A DNA stretch of 64,000 nucleotides. Source: Apteryx mantelli. Taxonomy: Eukaryota > Chordata > Aves > Apterygiformes > Apterygidae. A program made the translations under genes and the position numbers. Below, in pieces: positions 12,301 through 23,944 of this stretch. The notes under the pieces were generated by a model that worked only from the letters and a program-made list of their open reading frames with translations, did no database searches and was not told where the DNA came from. The DNA is taken from the NCBI RefSeq assembly GCF_036417845.1, contig NC_089981.1:78471268-78535267 (forward strand), written 5' to 3'. Each line of letters opens with the position of its first letter. Within the stretch, counting starts at the first letter, position 1.

Positions 12301-14465
12301 AATAAAGCAAACCTTTACAATCAGAAAGGAAAAGCTCTTGCAGGCGATGACTTCCCCAGCTCTGCAGCAGGGGCAGCACAGAGCACTCCCAGCGCTCAAG
12401 CTTTGGCCCTTAATGACACGTTAGCAACACTAGCCATCTAGCTGTGGTGACATACGCAGCAGGCAGGTGCCTTTGCTCCCAACCCGGTTTGCTCTTAGCC
12501 ACCCGATTTAAATAACAGAGTGGTCTGATTTTGCTGGAATTGCTAAGCACAGACTGCTGGCCTAGGGGGAGCAATGACTCTGCAGCCACCTCAGGGTAAA
12601 AAACCTCTAGTGCCGAGTGCAAGGCCCCATCTCTGGGCGATGGCACTGCTTATCTGCCCCAGCACTGGTGGATGTCAGGTTAAATCCCACCGAAGCCACT
12701 GAGGTTGCACCACAGTGGAAAGCCACAGCGTTAAGCCGGTATTTTTACAACCCATAGGCCAGCACAATAATTTAGGTAATCTGCAGACACTGTAATGCAC
12801 AAAGTGCTTCTGCTCTTAGAGCTGTGTTGGCAGCTCCTGTGATGAAGGTGACGAAGGCACTTTGCTCAGTGGGATAGCAGAATCTTTTTGGAATCAATAA
12901 ATGTACATGTAAATCTTGAGGATGCTCCACGGGCAGGGCCATGGACTCCAACCTCGGCCTTGCTGACCTGCGCTGAAGGTTAATGGCTAACAGCAGCAGA
13001 ACAGGAATCGCTGGGTTTTGTGCCTCCATGACAAGCAATTACGGTCCTGTTACTCATCCTCTTGCCGCTACTTAAAAACAAACATAAGAAAATGCTCTGC
13101 AGACAGCACCACGATGTGTCTCTGATGGACCAGCTGCATGTCACTACGAGCAGAGCTGCTTTGTGGGGGACGTGAGGGGGCAGATGCACCTCTGTCCGAG
13201 CGCGGCATCCCATCCCATGTCCGGGCCGCATGGCACCTCTGCCTGGGGGAGGCGTGGGAAAAGCTGGGCAGTGCCTGTTCTCATTCACCTTCTCAGCAGT
13301 GTCAGCGCTTGCTGGCTTTTTGAAGAGGAGGAAATAGACTGTTTGTTCTTCATAAAACTAGGCTTGGCAAGTCCTTGCCATGCTGGTAAAACTTGCTTGC
13401 CAAGTTGTTTAATGGCCACAGACCCAGGTGAGGTTAAGAGGGGCCATCGGCTGGCAGCCATCCCCCTCTGCAGTTTTCCAGGAATTGAGTAGGGAGGGGA
13501 GGGTGGAACCGAGCTCTTTTTTTAATGCGATATATTTGGAAAATGTAGAAACACTCCTCCATTTGGCCACTGTTCGGTAACCGTACAAGAGTGGGAGATG
13601 CAATATTTACACTGCTTGGGAGGGTTCAGGCTTTTGCGCAGATAAGCAGTCTTCCACCTACGCAGACAAAAGCCAGAAACCTGTGTGGGCTCCCAACGTC
13701 CCGCGGGGACGGGGGGTCACCCCGCCAGCACATTGCTAGTGAGAAACCCCCATCCCAGCCTTGTGCTCCGTGATCCTGGCTGCTCCAGGCCAGGTGCTGG
13801 TCTTGGAGCGGTTGGTGGCTGCAGGGTTTGTAGGTGAAAAGGCCAGAACTGGGCAACTGCAGAAACCTCATGCATGTAACGGCAAAGCTAAAAGAAGAAG
13901 GTTAGGCTGGGTGATGATTGGGGCTCATCCCAGCCAGAAAGGGTTTTTGTGCTTTTTCTCATCCATTCCCTGGCGTTTCCAGAGACGTCAGCACTCAGCT
14001 TTCTCTCATGCTGTGCTCACAGAGGCCTATTTCAGATCATTCCTGGGAGAAGGGAAAGCAGATGTTGGTGTTGGTCCTTGAAAGGTGCCTAAGAAGGGTT
14101 ACCACAGCACTAGGAGCTCTCATGAAAAATCCTCCTCGCCTACCTTTTTGGGACAAAACGAGTATACATTTGTTTTTTTCCTCAAAAGCAGTTGAGATGT
14201 AATGTTTATTAGCCATGGTGGCCTGCTTCCATGGCTGTAGAGAAACTGTACAAGCCCCCTGTCGCACCCCCCATGCCCCCGTGGTGGCTGTCAGCACCCT
14301 CCCCTCCCTGGCAGTGCTCTCATGCTTTGCAGAAATGCATCTTTCAAACACCTCTGCTCAAGCCTGGAGCCAGAATCCCCTTTTCAAAATCCAATCTCCA
14401 AATCACAAAATTGCCTCTTTCCTGCTAAAAGACTTTTCGGTTGAACAGTCTGCTCTCCCCCATCT

Positions 14466-14494
14466 CCCCCCCCCCCAAAAAAAAAAAAAAAAAA
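14466..14494. repeat. Compound homopolymer C11A18
   Basis: A run of eleven C passes directly into eighteen A. The junction is prone to replication slippage and to sequencing error, so the lengths are uncertain. Confidence 0.9.
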
Positions 14495-15390
14495 CAGGAA
14501 GAAAAACATTGCAGGTGAACCAAAAAATCTCACTTGACTGCAAACCACCCCCTGCAGGAGGCAATATTTACATAGGCACACACAGCCTGAAGCATGCCGC
14601 TGTCTCATCCATCACCAGTGAAGCTGTTATGAATATCAGGCTGGCTTCTCCGCGGGAATAAATCACTGCAGCTCCAGGGTCTTCTCTACCCGCGCTGGCT
14701 GCAATTTCAGCCCCTGCACTTCATTCAGGGTAGACGAAATGTGCAGCAAGGGGGTGGGTGGCAGCACATCCAGCTAAGCCATGTCTGCAGGCGCTCTGAG
14801 CAGCTGGGAGAGCAGGCTGCCCTGAGTCCCAGCACGGGGCAGCGCTCCCCCGTGCCCTCAGCATCGGGTTTTTCTCCCAGCCCTTGGGCCTGAGGGAAGT
14901 GTCAGAGCAGTAGAGGGATGCAGGAGCTGTGCAGGGCACCAGGCCCAGCGCTGATCTCCCTGTGTCACCCTCCCTGTCCTTCATCCTCGGCCAATGATCG
15001 CTGCGCTTCCAGGGCCATTTCCAAGCGCTCAACGTACATCAACTGCAAGAAAAGAAGTAAGCAGAATACAACCAGATGGCAATAAACGAGTAATAAATGT
15101 GGAGAGCGGGAGAGGGAGTAAATAAGCCCCAGGCCAAATTTTCAGAAGGATGAGGACATAAAGAAGTAGTGTGAAAGGTTTACAGAGATTAGTGGACACA
15201 GGCCACCACTGGCAGGTATTGGCCAAAAACATCACCGCAATTTTGGACTGCAACTGCCCATCACACTGTGGCCGAGAGAATAAGAAACCCCTAGAAATAT
15301 TCTCATAGATAGAGATCATCCAACACAGGTCATCCAGCACAGCTAGAGTCATCCACAGGCTGGGTCAGTTCATAAAGGAGGGTAAATTGA

Positions 15391-15440
15391 ACTCCTCCGT
15401 TTCATGGATGGGGAACCTGAGGCATGGGGCACAGTAGGTC
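15391..15440 (-). mobile_element. MIR/CORE-SINE-like fragment
   Basis: The segment 'tcctccgtttcatggatggg' followed by 'gaacctgaggcatggggcac' follows the antisense body of MIR-type SINEs (cccattttacagatgaggaaactgaggca-type). It is short and diverged, so the family assignment is tentative. Confidence 0.5.
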
Positions 15441-15875
15441 TGAGGAGTCTGCAAACGTGCTCCAACCAGAAGGTTTGCCCGGCGCGGGGCAGGTGTGGGC
15501 TGGCGAGCCGCATGCATGGGGCGCACGGGCTCCTCTAACACCGGCACTGGCCTCCTCTGCTTTCTCGAGCTTTCTGCAACCTTTTATCAGCACTGTTCTT
15601 TCCCCCTTTCTCCAGCGAGAGGAGAAGGTCTACAGCTTTGTTTCCAGGTCATCTATCCTGCTGCACAATGAAGTTCAAGAGCACTTGTTAGCACTTGTCA
15701 GGATTTTCTTTGTTATTAGCACAGGACTGGCTTAAATTATGTCCTCCATTTTCATTTGGGATTGGAGCTCTGCAATTTCACCTGTGCTTGGCTTTCTACA
15801 GGGAAGCATTTCCCCTGATGCCAGTGGGACTGCTGCAAGCCAGCCCTGGCAGTTGCAGCTGAGTCGTGCAATGGA

Positions 15876-15898
15876 TTTTTTTTTTTTTTTTTTTTTTT
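15876..15898. repeat. Poly(T) tract, 23 T
   Basis: An uninterrupted run of 23 T. No retroposon body or target-site duplication is evident around it. Confidence 0.9.
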
Positions 15899-16349
15899 AA
15901 GTTTCAGTTTTGGGAGTCAGCTAAACACATGAGACTATGAGCTTTCTTCCCTGAATAGCTTCACAGTTCCAGAAAGAAAGCTTGGTAATGTGACCTGTGA
16001 GAATCTGCAAGCTTTAAAAAACAGAGGAAAAGGAAATGTAGGAAGTGTTCCCCACAATGTTCAACCTCATTTCATAGTGAAAGAAAACTTTCATATGATT
16101 GTAAGCTGCACTTTCGTGAGCAAATGTGCCTGAACACTTGTTGCCCCACCCCGCACCCATAACTTTTGTGGCTTTTGGTCATTTTCAGTGTCCCCGAACC
16201 CTGGGGTTTGCTGGCGTTGAGCAGGGGCTGGACTGCCTCCAGCTGCTGCTTTGGCTTCCTCCATGGGGCCAAGGGAGCTGGTCCCAGGGACCTCCATGGG
16301 GTCACTGCCCCTACAGGCACAGCAGCCAGGAGCTGTCCATCCCAGCTGC

Positions 16350-16600
16350 TCCTCACAGATGCTTGTCCAAATCCACCTTAAAGTTCTGCAGTGACGCAGG
16401 TTCGACAGGCGGAAAACCACTGTCCTCTCCCCATCGCCAATGGAGGACAATTTATTCCCTGTCTTTTTTCAGCAGACCTCTACGGAGCTGAAACCTGTTG
16501 TGTGTCTTCTCTTCTGAAAACTTAAACCACCTCAGCTCTTTCAATTTCTCTTCCCAGGGCACATTTTCTAGATGCTTGTAAAGCTAATCTGACTACCTGC
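16350..16600 (-). mobile_element. CR1 LINE fragment, antisense
   Basis: Reading the + strand, the order matches an antisense amniote CR1 3' region. It has 'cttgtccaaatccaccttaaa' in spirit near 16362, then 'ggacaatttattccctgtct' near 16444, 'tgtgtcttctcttctgaaaa' near 16501, and 'ctcagctctttcaatttctc' near 16531 leading into 'gggcacattttctaga'. An internal stretch is missing compared with full copies. It is an old, inactive relic. Confidence 0.65.
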
Positions 16601-19600
16601 ATGACCGCAAATTTTTCTGTGAAATAAAACGCTTGCCGTTCCTCTCCAGTCCCGTTTACAATATTTTTTATGAACTTGCAGTTTTGAAAAACTCTGCAAA
16701 AGCCATGTGGATAAGCACACTTGCACATGGGATCATTTCACTGTTGCAAGGCTCAAAAATCATCAAGGGTAAAAGGATTTACTTCTATCTTGCTTGCGCA
16801 GCACATTAAGGAACACCAACAAGTTAGAGATTCTTGAAGCTTCAGTTAGGCCTTCCTTTCAGCCGGGCAGACCTTTTGGACACATCAACACACTACCACC
16901 CAAAGAAACTCAAAATATTACAGACCAGGCAGGAACCTAGTATTTATCTCTGTGAGCAGCCCTGGGCCACGGAAGAGGGGATCCAAAAGGCATGTGAAAA
17001 CGCACTCTGCGTTGCCAGCTGGCTCTAACAGCACCCCTGGAGGGACTGTGGTTGCAAGTAAGCCATCAGCAAGTGATAATTAGAGATTAGTAGCAACCAT
17101 TTTTTAGATGACCAGACTTCTTAACCTTCTCTTCCAATAATCTCAATAAAAAAAACTTTGTTTTAAGGAGGATCAGTTACATTTTCATTGAAAACTCACC
17201 CCAGCTATACACTTGAGTCCAGATTTGCTGGAATAAGGGGTAATCCACCATGTGAGGAGGAGCTGGCTTTGCACTGCAGGGAGATTTCAGTGCTTTTGAT
17301 CCCGTGAGCCCTGCCACGGCAGGACAGCTGATAAGGGCTCTGCTTGTGGCCAGCATGGGTTACCCAGCAGGGCTGGTGTGGGTACTGCCCTGCACAGCCC
17401 ACAGCAAGCTCTTCCAGAGCGGTCCTGCATCGCCACGGCAGGACCAGCAGCAGGTGGATCTCTTGAGTGTTGGATCCCCTTAACACATTGAGCTACAAAG
17501 GGTGGCGGGGAAGCAGCTGTGAGCCATTGCTACTGCGGGATTGGAAACCGCTGAGTGAGATGCAGGAGAGACAGCTGGGGACATCTCCAGGTGCACCTCC
17601 TCTGCTCACGGATCTGGGACACAAGAGAGCACCCACTGGGACTGACCTCGTCCTGTGCTGGGCTCGCTCGCTGGCTTTGGGGAGAGGACAGCAAAGAGGA
17701 GGCGCGGGTGCACTGAGTGCCAGGGGTAGGAGAGCACAAGTCGTGGCCGTGGGAACCCTTTCCACGGCCGTGCTACGGGAAGCAGGAAGAAACGTGCTTG
17801 ACTCAAGGATGGATTTGCTGCGAGAAGGAAAAAAGAAAACTCACTTTCCTTGTAAACTGAGCAAACTGGATCTGGAATCAGGCTGGGTTGTCATGGAAAC
17901 CCCCAAGGCCCACTCGATTGTCACTTTTTGCAACAGCACCATACTTTGTAACAGGAAAGCCATAAGTGTTTGAAAGCCTGTGAAGTGGGAGCTCGGGTTG
18001 TGTTTACAAAGCCCTTCAGAAAGTGCACAAAGAACCTCTGCTCTGCCCCAGTCCTGGCCAGGCTCCCACCCTCTGCCAACATTTCCAGAAATATCCAGGT
18101 ATTTAGGGACATGCAGCTTGCATTTCATTCTCTGTTTCCTGCCTAAAGCCTGGATCTCTCCCACCACAGCAGCATCCCCATCATCCTAGCATCTGGACAT
18201 CAGCAATTCCTCACTGTTAGCAGCTATCAGTGATTGAGCTAATTGTGATAAGCTAGAGTGAAAATACTTTGATACCTCTGCATGATGAAGTAAGAGTCAG
18301 AATAAAGGAGCCAAGTTCATACAGCCAAGCAGCTGAGAACAAGTCTGGTTTTCCGTGAAAACCATGCTACATATTACTTATGGGATGTAGCTTGCAAGTA
18401 CTGGCTGCTAGATTGTGGCAGCTGCTTCCCACAAGATCCCTGGCCTGGCTGCATTGGTGCTTTCACCGGATTTGCTAGCTCTGTCTGACTCATTAGTTCT
18501 CAGTTTACTTTTGCCTCCTTTTCTTTGAGCTATCTTGGTGGGAAGGGCCCCGTTAAGCCTGGTCACTCCAACCTGCTGCAAGAGGCTGCTTACCTTGGGC
18601 TGGGAGCATCAATATTTGAACCTCCAGACACACTGATGCTTAATCTGTTCTCATGACTGTGCCTGGAGGCCCAAAAGGAAATTAGGCTGGTGCTGCTGGG
18701 TGGAAGGTAATTTCACAGCGCTTCTTCCAGATGGCAAGATCTTTTGGGGAACATGTGTTCCTGTTGACTGCAGGGCCGAGCAACAGTATCAAGAGCTGTG
18801 TGTTGGCTGAGGTATGAAGGCTGGCACAGCCAGGATGTTGTGCTGCTCTTGCTATATCAATAGGTGGATTAGCAATTGCTGAAGAGGAGACAACCTGAAG
18901 CATCACCTGGGGAGAAGAGCTGATGGCCATCGAAGATTTGCTTTTCCTTTCAGTTCACTCATCTACTTCAAAATAAGAGCATAGCTGTGAGCTCAACAGC
19001 AGAGGACTGCACCTTTCTCATGACTGGGAGGTGAGGAAGAGTCTCACAGGTCTGCTAAACCTTGCAGGGGTAGCTTGAATGCGCCATGGCTCATTGGGGA
19101 TGGGGTGGTATCCATGTGGTACCCATTGTACCCATGGCACTAAGGACTATGAGCTCTTCAGTGCAAAGTCCTCTGAACACTCACCAGCTCCGCTGTGGGA
19201 CTGCTGATAGAAAATGTGTATAAAAAGAAAGGGCTGTTAATGAAGGCTTGTAAGGAAGCAAGACTTCTCAAGCAATTTTTTCTCTGGGTGCTATGGAGAG
19301 TAGGAAGGGATAAATATGTTACAGCATAACCAGGCTTCACCTTTTTGTTGACCCTTACAACAATCTGTTTTTTCCTTTGAAGTCCCAGCTCCTGGAGTTA
19401 GATTTCGGAGACCCTCAAATTTCACTTTTAAACAACATTAACCCTCACAGCTAGCTTGAGCGTTATGACCTTCTACCAAAGCTGATGGCAAATGGAAAAT
19501 AACTCCATACCATAGTAAATTTTTAAACTCTTATGACTTTCTGGGGCCAAACTCATGGAGTCAGTATTGCTACAGCCCCTGAAGGTATTTCCAGGAGTGG

Positions 19601-22600
19601 GTGGTTTGAGAGCTGGTGGCAGGGGAGAGCAATGATGTAAGCCGTGGGGTGCAGAGCTCCCCCAGGGCTTGTTTTTTTTAGCAGGCCCACATGCCCTGCC
19701 ACTGGTCATGTTTTAAGAGTAGTTGGCGGCTCCCAGGAAGTCTGGGTCAGCCGGCACCAGCACCCTGGCAAGGCAGACCTGCTGCAGCAGACGAGTGGGA
19801 TGGCCACCGGGCTGGGGTGAGCCTGGCAGTGCACAGCAAAGCCCAGTAAATGGCTGGTGGGGGAGGAAATTAGAGACCTGGCTGGAAAGAGGATTGTTTG
19901 GATTTTGTGTCGCATGGGGCTTTCCACACCGTGGCATGCCCTCTGGTTATGCGCACACCAGCATGCCCCTTTGTAAAAGGCTACCTGCCCTCTGTGCACG
20001 TTGTCACCTTGCCAAGGTAGCTGAAGCATAACCAATAGCAATTTTCCTTAGCACAGCAGGGGTGTCTCCTATTTAAATATGGCTTTGAAAAGCTTGGTGC
20101 TGGGCCCTGCAGCCTGGGGCCATGCAGCTGAGGGAGACTGCTGGGCAGGAACTCCTCTGCACCTCAGTGTGAGCACCCCAGGAGATGCTCTGCCCAGTCC
20201 CTGATTCACCATCAGGGGGTCTTCCCACCTATCTACTCTTTGTTCCTCCTTGTTTCTCCTTATCATAATTATTCCCATCCCACATGATTTCTATCTCCTG
20301 GACATAAAGCTCTCCTAGCCTAAGGTAAGTTTTTAAGTCAATTGTTCTTCTCTGTGCAGCACAAAGTCCAAACTCCACAGGATTTTATCGAACTGTCGTA
20401 TTAAACCTTTACTAGACCTTCCCCCCTCCCCTCTCACACAGATAGGTGAGGTGTTGGCAGGCTCATAGAGCAAACACGCTCATTGTCTTTGGCACTATGG
20501 TTACGTGGCACCTCCTGATTTACCCCTCTTGCTTTACGCTGGTGCCTCTGCTAACTGGAAGTGTGCCATCTCCCCAGCCTGGTGCTCAGGCACACAGGCA
20601 CTGCAGGCTCCCAAGGGTTAGATCACTTAAACGGCCCAGTAACCAGCCAAGTGACTGTGTTTAACGCAGTTTAAACCTTCCAGGCACCTGCATATTTTTG
20701 TTCCTCTGCTTTGAATTCCCTCTGATGTGCCCAAATGCTCCTGGGATGGAAGAATCCATGGCCATCATCCCTGTAGAAATAAGTGCCACCAGACAAGTAC
20801 AGAGAGGAGAGGTGAATATGTAACAGCAGGACGCACAGTGCTCCTGGTTCCTTACCCAAGTCTGTCAACCATTACATAGACCAAGCTGTCCGTGACCTCT
20901 GGAAATGGGGCAGAACGGTGTTGATGGGAGTTGAAATGTAGCAGTTTCCATGCAGCAGCTCTAAGCTGCTTTTGAACCCTCGTATTCAAACCCTGCTGGG
21001 CTTCACACCATGCGGGGCAAAACCAGGTGCCAAATTTCTTCTCCCTGAGGCTGAACTGGGACTGCTGAGCTGCAGCAATGGGGCTCAGTGTCCGACTGAG
21101 GAGGAGCGCAGCTTGTCGCTGTGCACTTCTGTCCGTCAAAGCCCCCCATTTCACCTTCAGTGCTGAGGTTACCTTGCCGTCTATATGGTAAATAATTAAC
21201 CTGAATTCTTGGAACTTGCCTGCTATTTTTCCCCTGCCTCTTCCCTTCCTTTAAATGCCCAGGTCATAACGAAAGTGAAAGAGTGCCTGAGCCTCTGTGG
21301 GGAACAAAGAGGGAAAGCTGCTGGAGAAGAGGAGTGGATGGGCCCTTCTTCCATCTCCAACAAACCCTTTTTCAGAAGGCCAGGAAGGATGGAGGGAGGC
21401 TCCCTGCCCAGAGAGAGATCCTCTGAGGGTGCTGGCGTGCAGCCAGGGGCTCCTGCGAGCTGAGACAGGTGAGTTTGTGTCGGAGCCACTTGGCTGGGCT
21501 TCCCTGCAAACCGGGGCAGCCTTTCTGCCAGCAAGCATGCTCAGGAGGGACTTCTACTCAGCCGACCACCACCTGACGGCTCTCGTAGGACTTCAGAGGG
21601 CTCTGTGCCCGGCAGAGGTTTGGGAAACCTGAGCTGGACTATGCAGTGCCCCTGGATTTCTCGCACAATTTCAGTTTCTCAGTTTCTGTGGCTCATGTCT
21701 GGTTTATTCTGGCTTCCTGCGGAGAGGATCAGTTTGGTCATCACCTGGGTCTGTATCTCCTCTTCCCTTGTCCTGTGGGTTAATTCCTCCTTCTCTGACT
21801 TCCTCCCTCAAATAACTTACATGCTTAATTGCTGCTCTTGTTCCACTCAGGCCACACACCCACTATACAGAATTTGAACTAGTAAATCAGTCCCTTTCCT
21901 ACTGAAATCCTTGGAAAATGGGGTGCCCTTCTCTCCATTCCCACACTGCTGTATGGGCTGTGGTGAGGTGGGCTCCTGAGGAAGGCAAGCCAAGAGATAA
22001 GAATAATTCAGTATTTCCTCTGAGAAGCTGCGACGCAGGATCTGAGCCCCATTGTGCAAGGAGCTCATCAAACTGATGGGAAACCACAGTCTTTGCAGTT
22101 TATAACCTAGGGAATAAATGTGCGCAAGAGGGTAAAAATCTGGCCAAACTCTGATCAGGGAAGGCTGAGATGTATTTCCAGAGTCCCAGCATGTCTGTTC
22201 ACTATAATCATATTTCAATCCCCTGCTCCTGCAAGCTGGACAGACCTGAAACAGGCGGTTCCTGGGTGACCTCAAGGAATAGCTGTTTCTAATGATTCAA
22301 ACTGATTGCTGAGCTGCCTTGAGCTCACTGTGGGGAAACGGCATTTACCATCGTTAGAGCTCTGCAATGCGCAATGTTCCCCAGACCGGGCTATGTTAGC
22401 TGGTGACCTGGTTTCAGCTCTGTGCAAGGGAGGGGAAGGGAGGCAAAACCTTTCCCACTGCCCCCTTCCCAGACACCCAGGCCAGAGTTCAGGGTGGGGA
22501 GGGAGCTAGTCTGTTTACAGCAGACAAGGAGCTGAACAAGTGTAGGGGAACCAACTCCCACCTAGGTGCTTACTGAGGCACAGTCATTTTTAGAAATCTG

Positions 22601-23544
22601 AATGCATGCACCTCTGCAGGGAAGCACTGGGCTCCTAGGTGCACAGGGCCCTGTGGCATCCCCCACTGCTCGTGCAGGGGCTTTCTTGGCCCTTGAGATA
22701 GCCATTCACAGCATTACATGATGGAGCAATCTGAAGAAAGGAGCGAGGCAACACTGGGGCCTGTTAACACAATGTTGGGAAGTTGTTTGCAATATCCTTG
22801 GTGTGGACAAGGGTCTGTGAAACTCTGCAACAAAGACTCAGGCTGTTGCCAGGGTCTCCTCTCTTTGCCCTTGAAGTGCTCTGAGGTAGGATGAGTGATA
22901 TGAACCTTTGCTGCATCGTGCAGCCTCCCTCACTGTAACCATGACGATTCAGAGTGCAGAGATTGCTTTGATTTGGGGTGGAAGGGGCTAGAGGCGAACA
23001 GGGAGGCTTTGCTCAGCCCCCTGCATCAGTGCAGTGCAATGGCCATGGTGGACCGTCCACCCTGTGAGCCCCGTTCCAGCAGCTGCAGGTCAGGGCTGGC
23101 CTCGGGCAGAAGCAGCAGCACAGCCCAAAGTTGCCATGTCTGCATTAGAAAGTGGGAACACCCCAGTGGGTTACCTATCCCAAGTAGGGTTATCCTTATT
23201 ACATGGCTTGAAATCCGTCTGGAAGGAAGATAGCAAAAACATGTGCTGTTACCAACAGAAATGGTATTGTTTTAATTGATTTCAGCATCCCTGACCTTCA
23301 GTGATTCCTTGATGCTGAAGAAACAGCTGGTCACTAGCCTGATTTAAGGAGGTGGACTAGAGCCTTCCAGAGCTAAAAGCAGGCCAGCACCTAGTTTCTG
23401 TGGGTAGAGATACCTATAACAGACTTGCTCTGTCCTTGGATTAAGCAGGATGGACAAAGACTTTCAGTCCAAGACCAACTTTGGAGACACAGTAATAGTC
23501 TATTAGGTTTCTCTCATCTAATTCTGCTGTTTTGTTCATTTTAG
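16601..23544. other. Upstream flank of EXOC3L4, no exon located
   Basis: No coding exon is recognisable. The acceptor at 23543-23544 implies one or more non-coding exons upstream, and the transcription start probably lies in this stretch or further left. I see no CpG island, no convincing TATA box and no way to pick the donor by eye. Candidate frames such as 17467-17973 look like chance. Confidence 0.4.
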
Positions 23545-23589
23545 TCATTACCATCAACATTTTTGGAAAACCTGTTGTTGAAAGACAAG
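23545..23589 (+). other. EXOC3L4: 5' UTR part of first coding exon
   Basis: A pyrimidine-rich acceptor (tgctgttttgttcattttag) ends at 23544, so the exon is placed from 23545. The 45 bases before the ATG contain no in-frame stop. Translation could therefore begin further 5' if an upstream exon joined in phase, but no upstream ATG is present within this exon. Confidence 0.65.
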
Positions 23590-23944
23590 ATGAATAGAAA
23601 TAAGGAGTTACATCCAACAAGTGTAACATCAGAACCAGCCTCTCCAACAAACAGTACCGGGAAGGAAAAGATGGATGTTGCTTCAGAATTGAATAGCCCG
23701 ACTTCGCACAGCCATGACATAGGGATCTTTGAAAGAGGAATTAAAACAATGTTAAGCATCCGGAAGTCAAAACAAAACCTGAACAAAGATAAAGAAAAGG
23801 AATCTACTGGCACTTTGAGAGGCATGCGTCTTTCTTTTAGATTCACCAAGAGCTATGAGCAGGACAAAACCACGATCTGTAACGACATGGAGGAGATTGG
23901 AGAGAAGATAGAATTAGAGCCCATTAAAGGAAAACCTCTTTCAG
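23590..23944 (+). CDS. EXOC3L4: EXOC3L4 coding exon 1
   Basis: Encodes residues 1-118 and the first base of codon 119. The ATG at 23590 has A at -3 (GACAAGATGA), a fair Kozak context, and is the first ATG of the exon. The segment is Ser/Thr/Pro-rich at residues 10-42. It is then basic at about 52-88, with KSKQNLNKDKEK and MRLSFRFTK motifs, and acidic at 99-110. It looks disordered, unlike the folded remainder. TNFAIP2 also has a basic N-terminus that contacts acidic phospholipids, and a similar role here is inference. The donor is CAG|GTAAGA. Confidence 0.85.

Larger units (their letters stand above)
2691..15390. other. Intergenic DNA, no gene recognised
   Basis: I find no exon, RNA gene or recent transposon here. 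GC-rich patches (about 3260-3660, 5380-5700, 13140-13280, 13690-13850) yield long chance frames on both strands. AT-rich, repeat-free stretches at about 7440-7650 and 10440-11060 look like candidate conserved non-coding DNA. There are homopolymers such as T12 at 9016-9027, A13 at 10597-10609 and T14 at 11905-11918. If bird synteny follows human, the neighbour on this side would be CDC42BPB, but I see none of its exons. Confidence 0.45.

Noticed and set aside
17467..17973. 168-codon plus-strand frame
   Set aside because: Low-complexity composition and no recognisable homology; competing frames overlap it on the minus strand.
1..23544. CDC42BPB first exon on the minus strand
   Set aside because: Expected here by human synteny, but no frame encoding the conserved MRCK N-terminus was found.
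23563..23589. TTG codon upstream of the ATG as the start
   Set aside because: A non-ATG start is unnecessary because an ATG with A at -3 follows nine codons later in the same exon.
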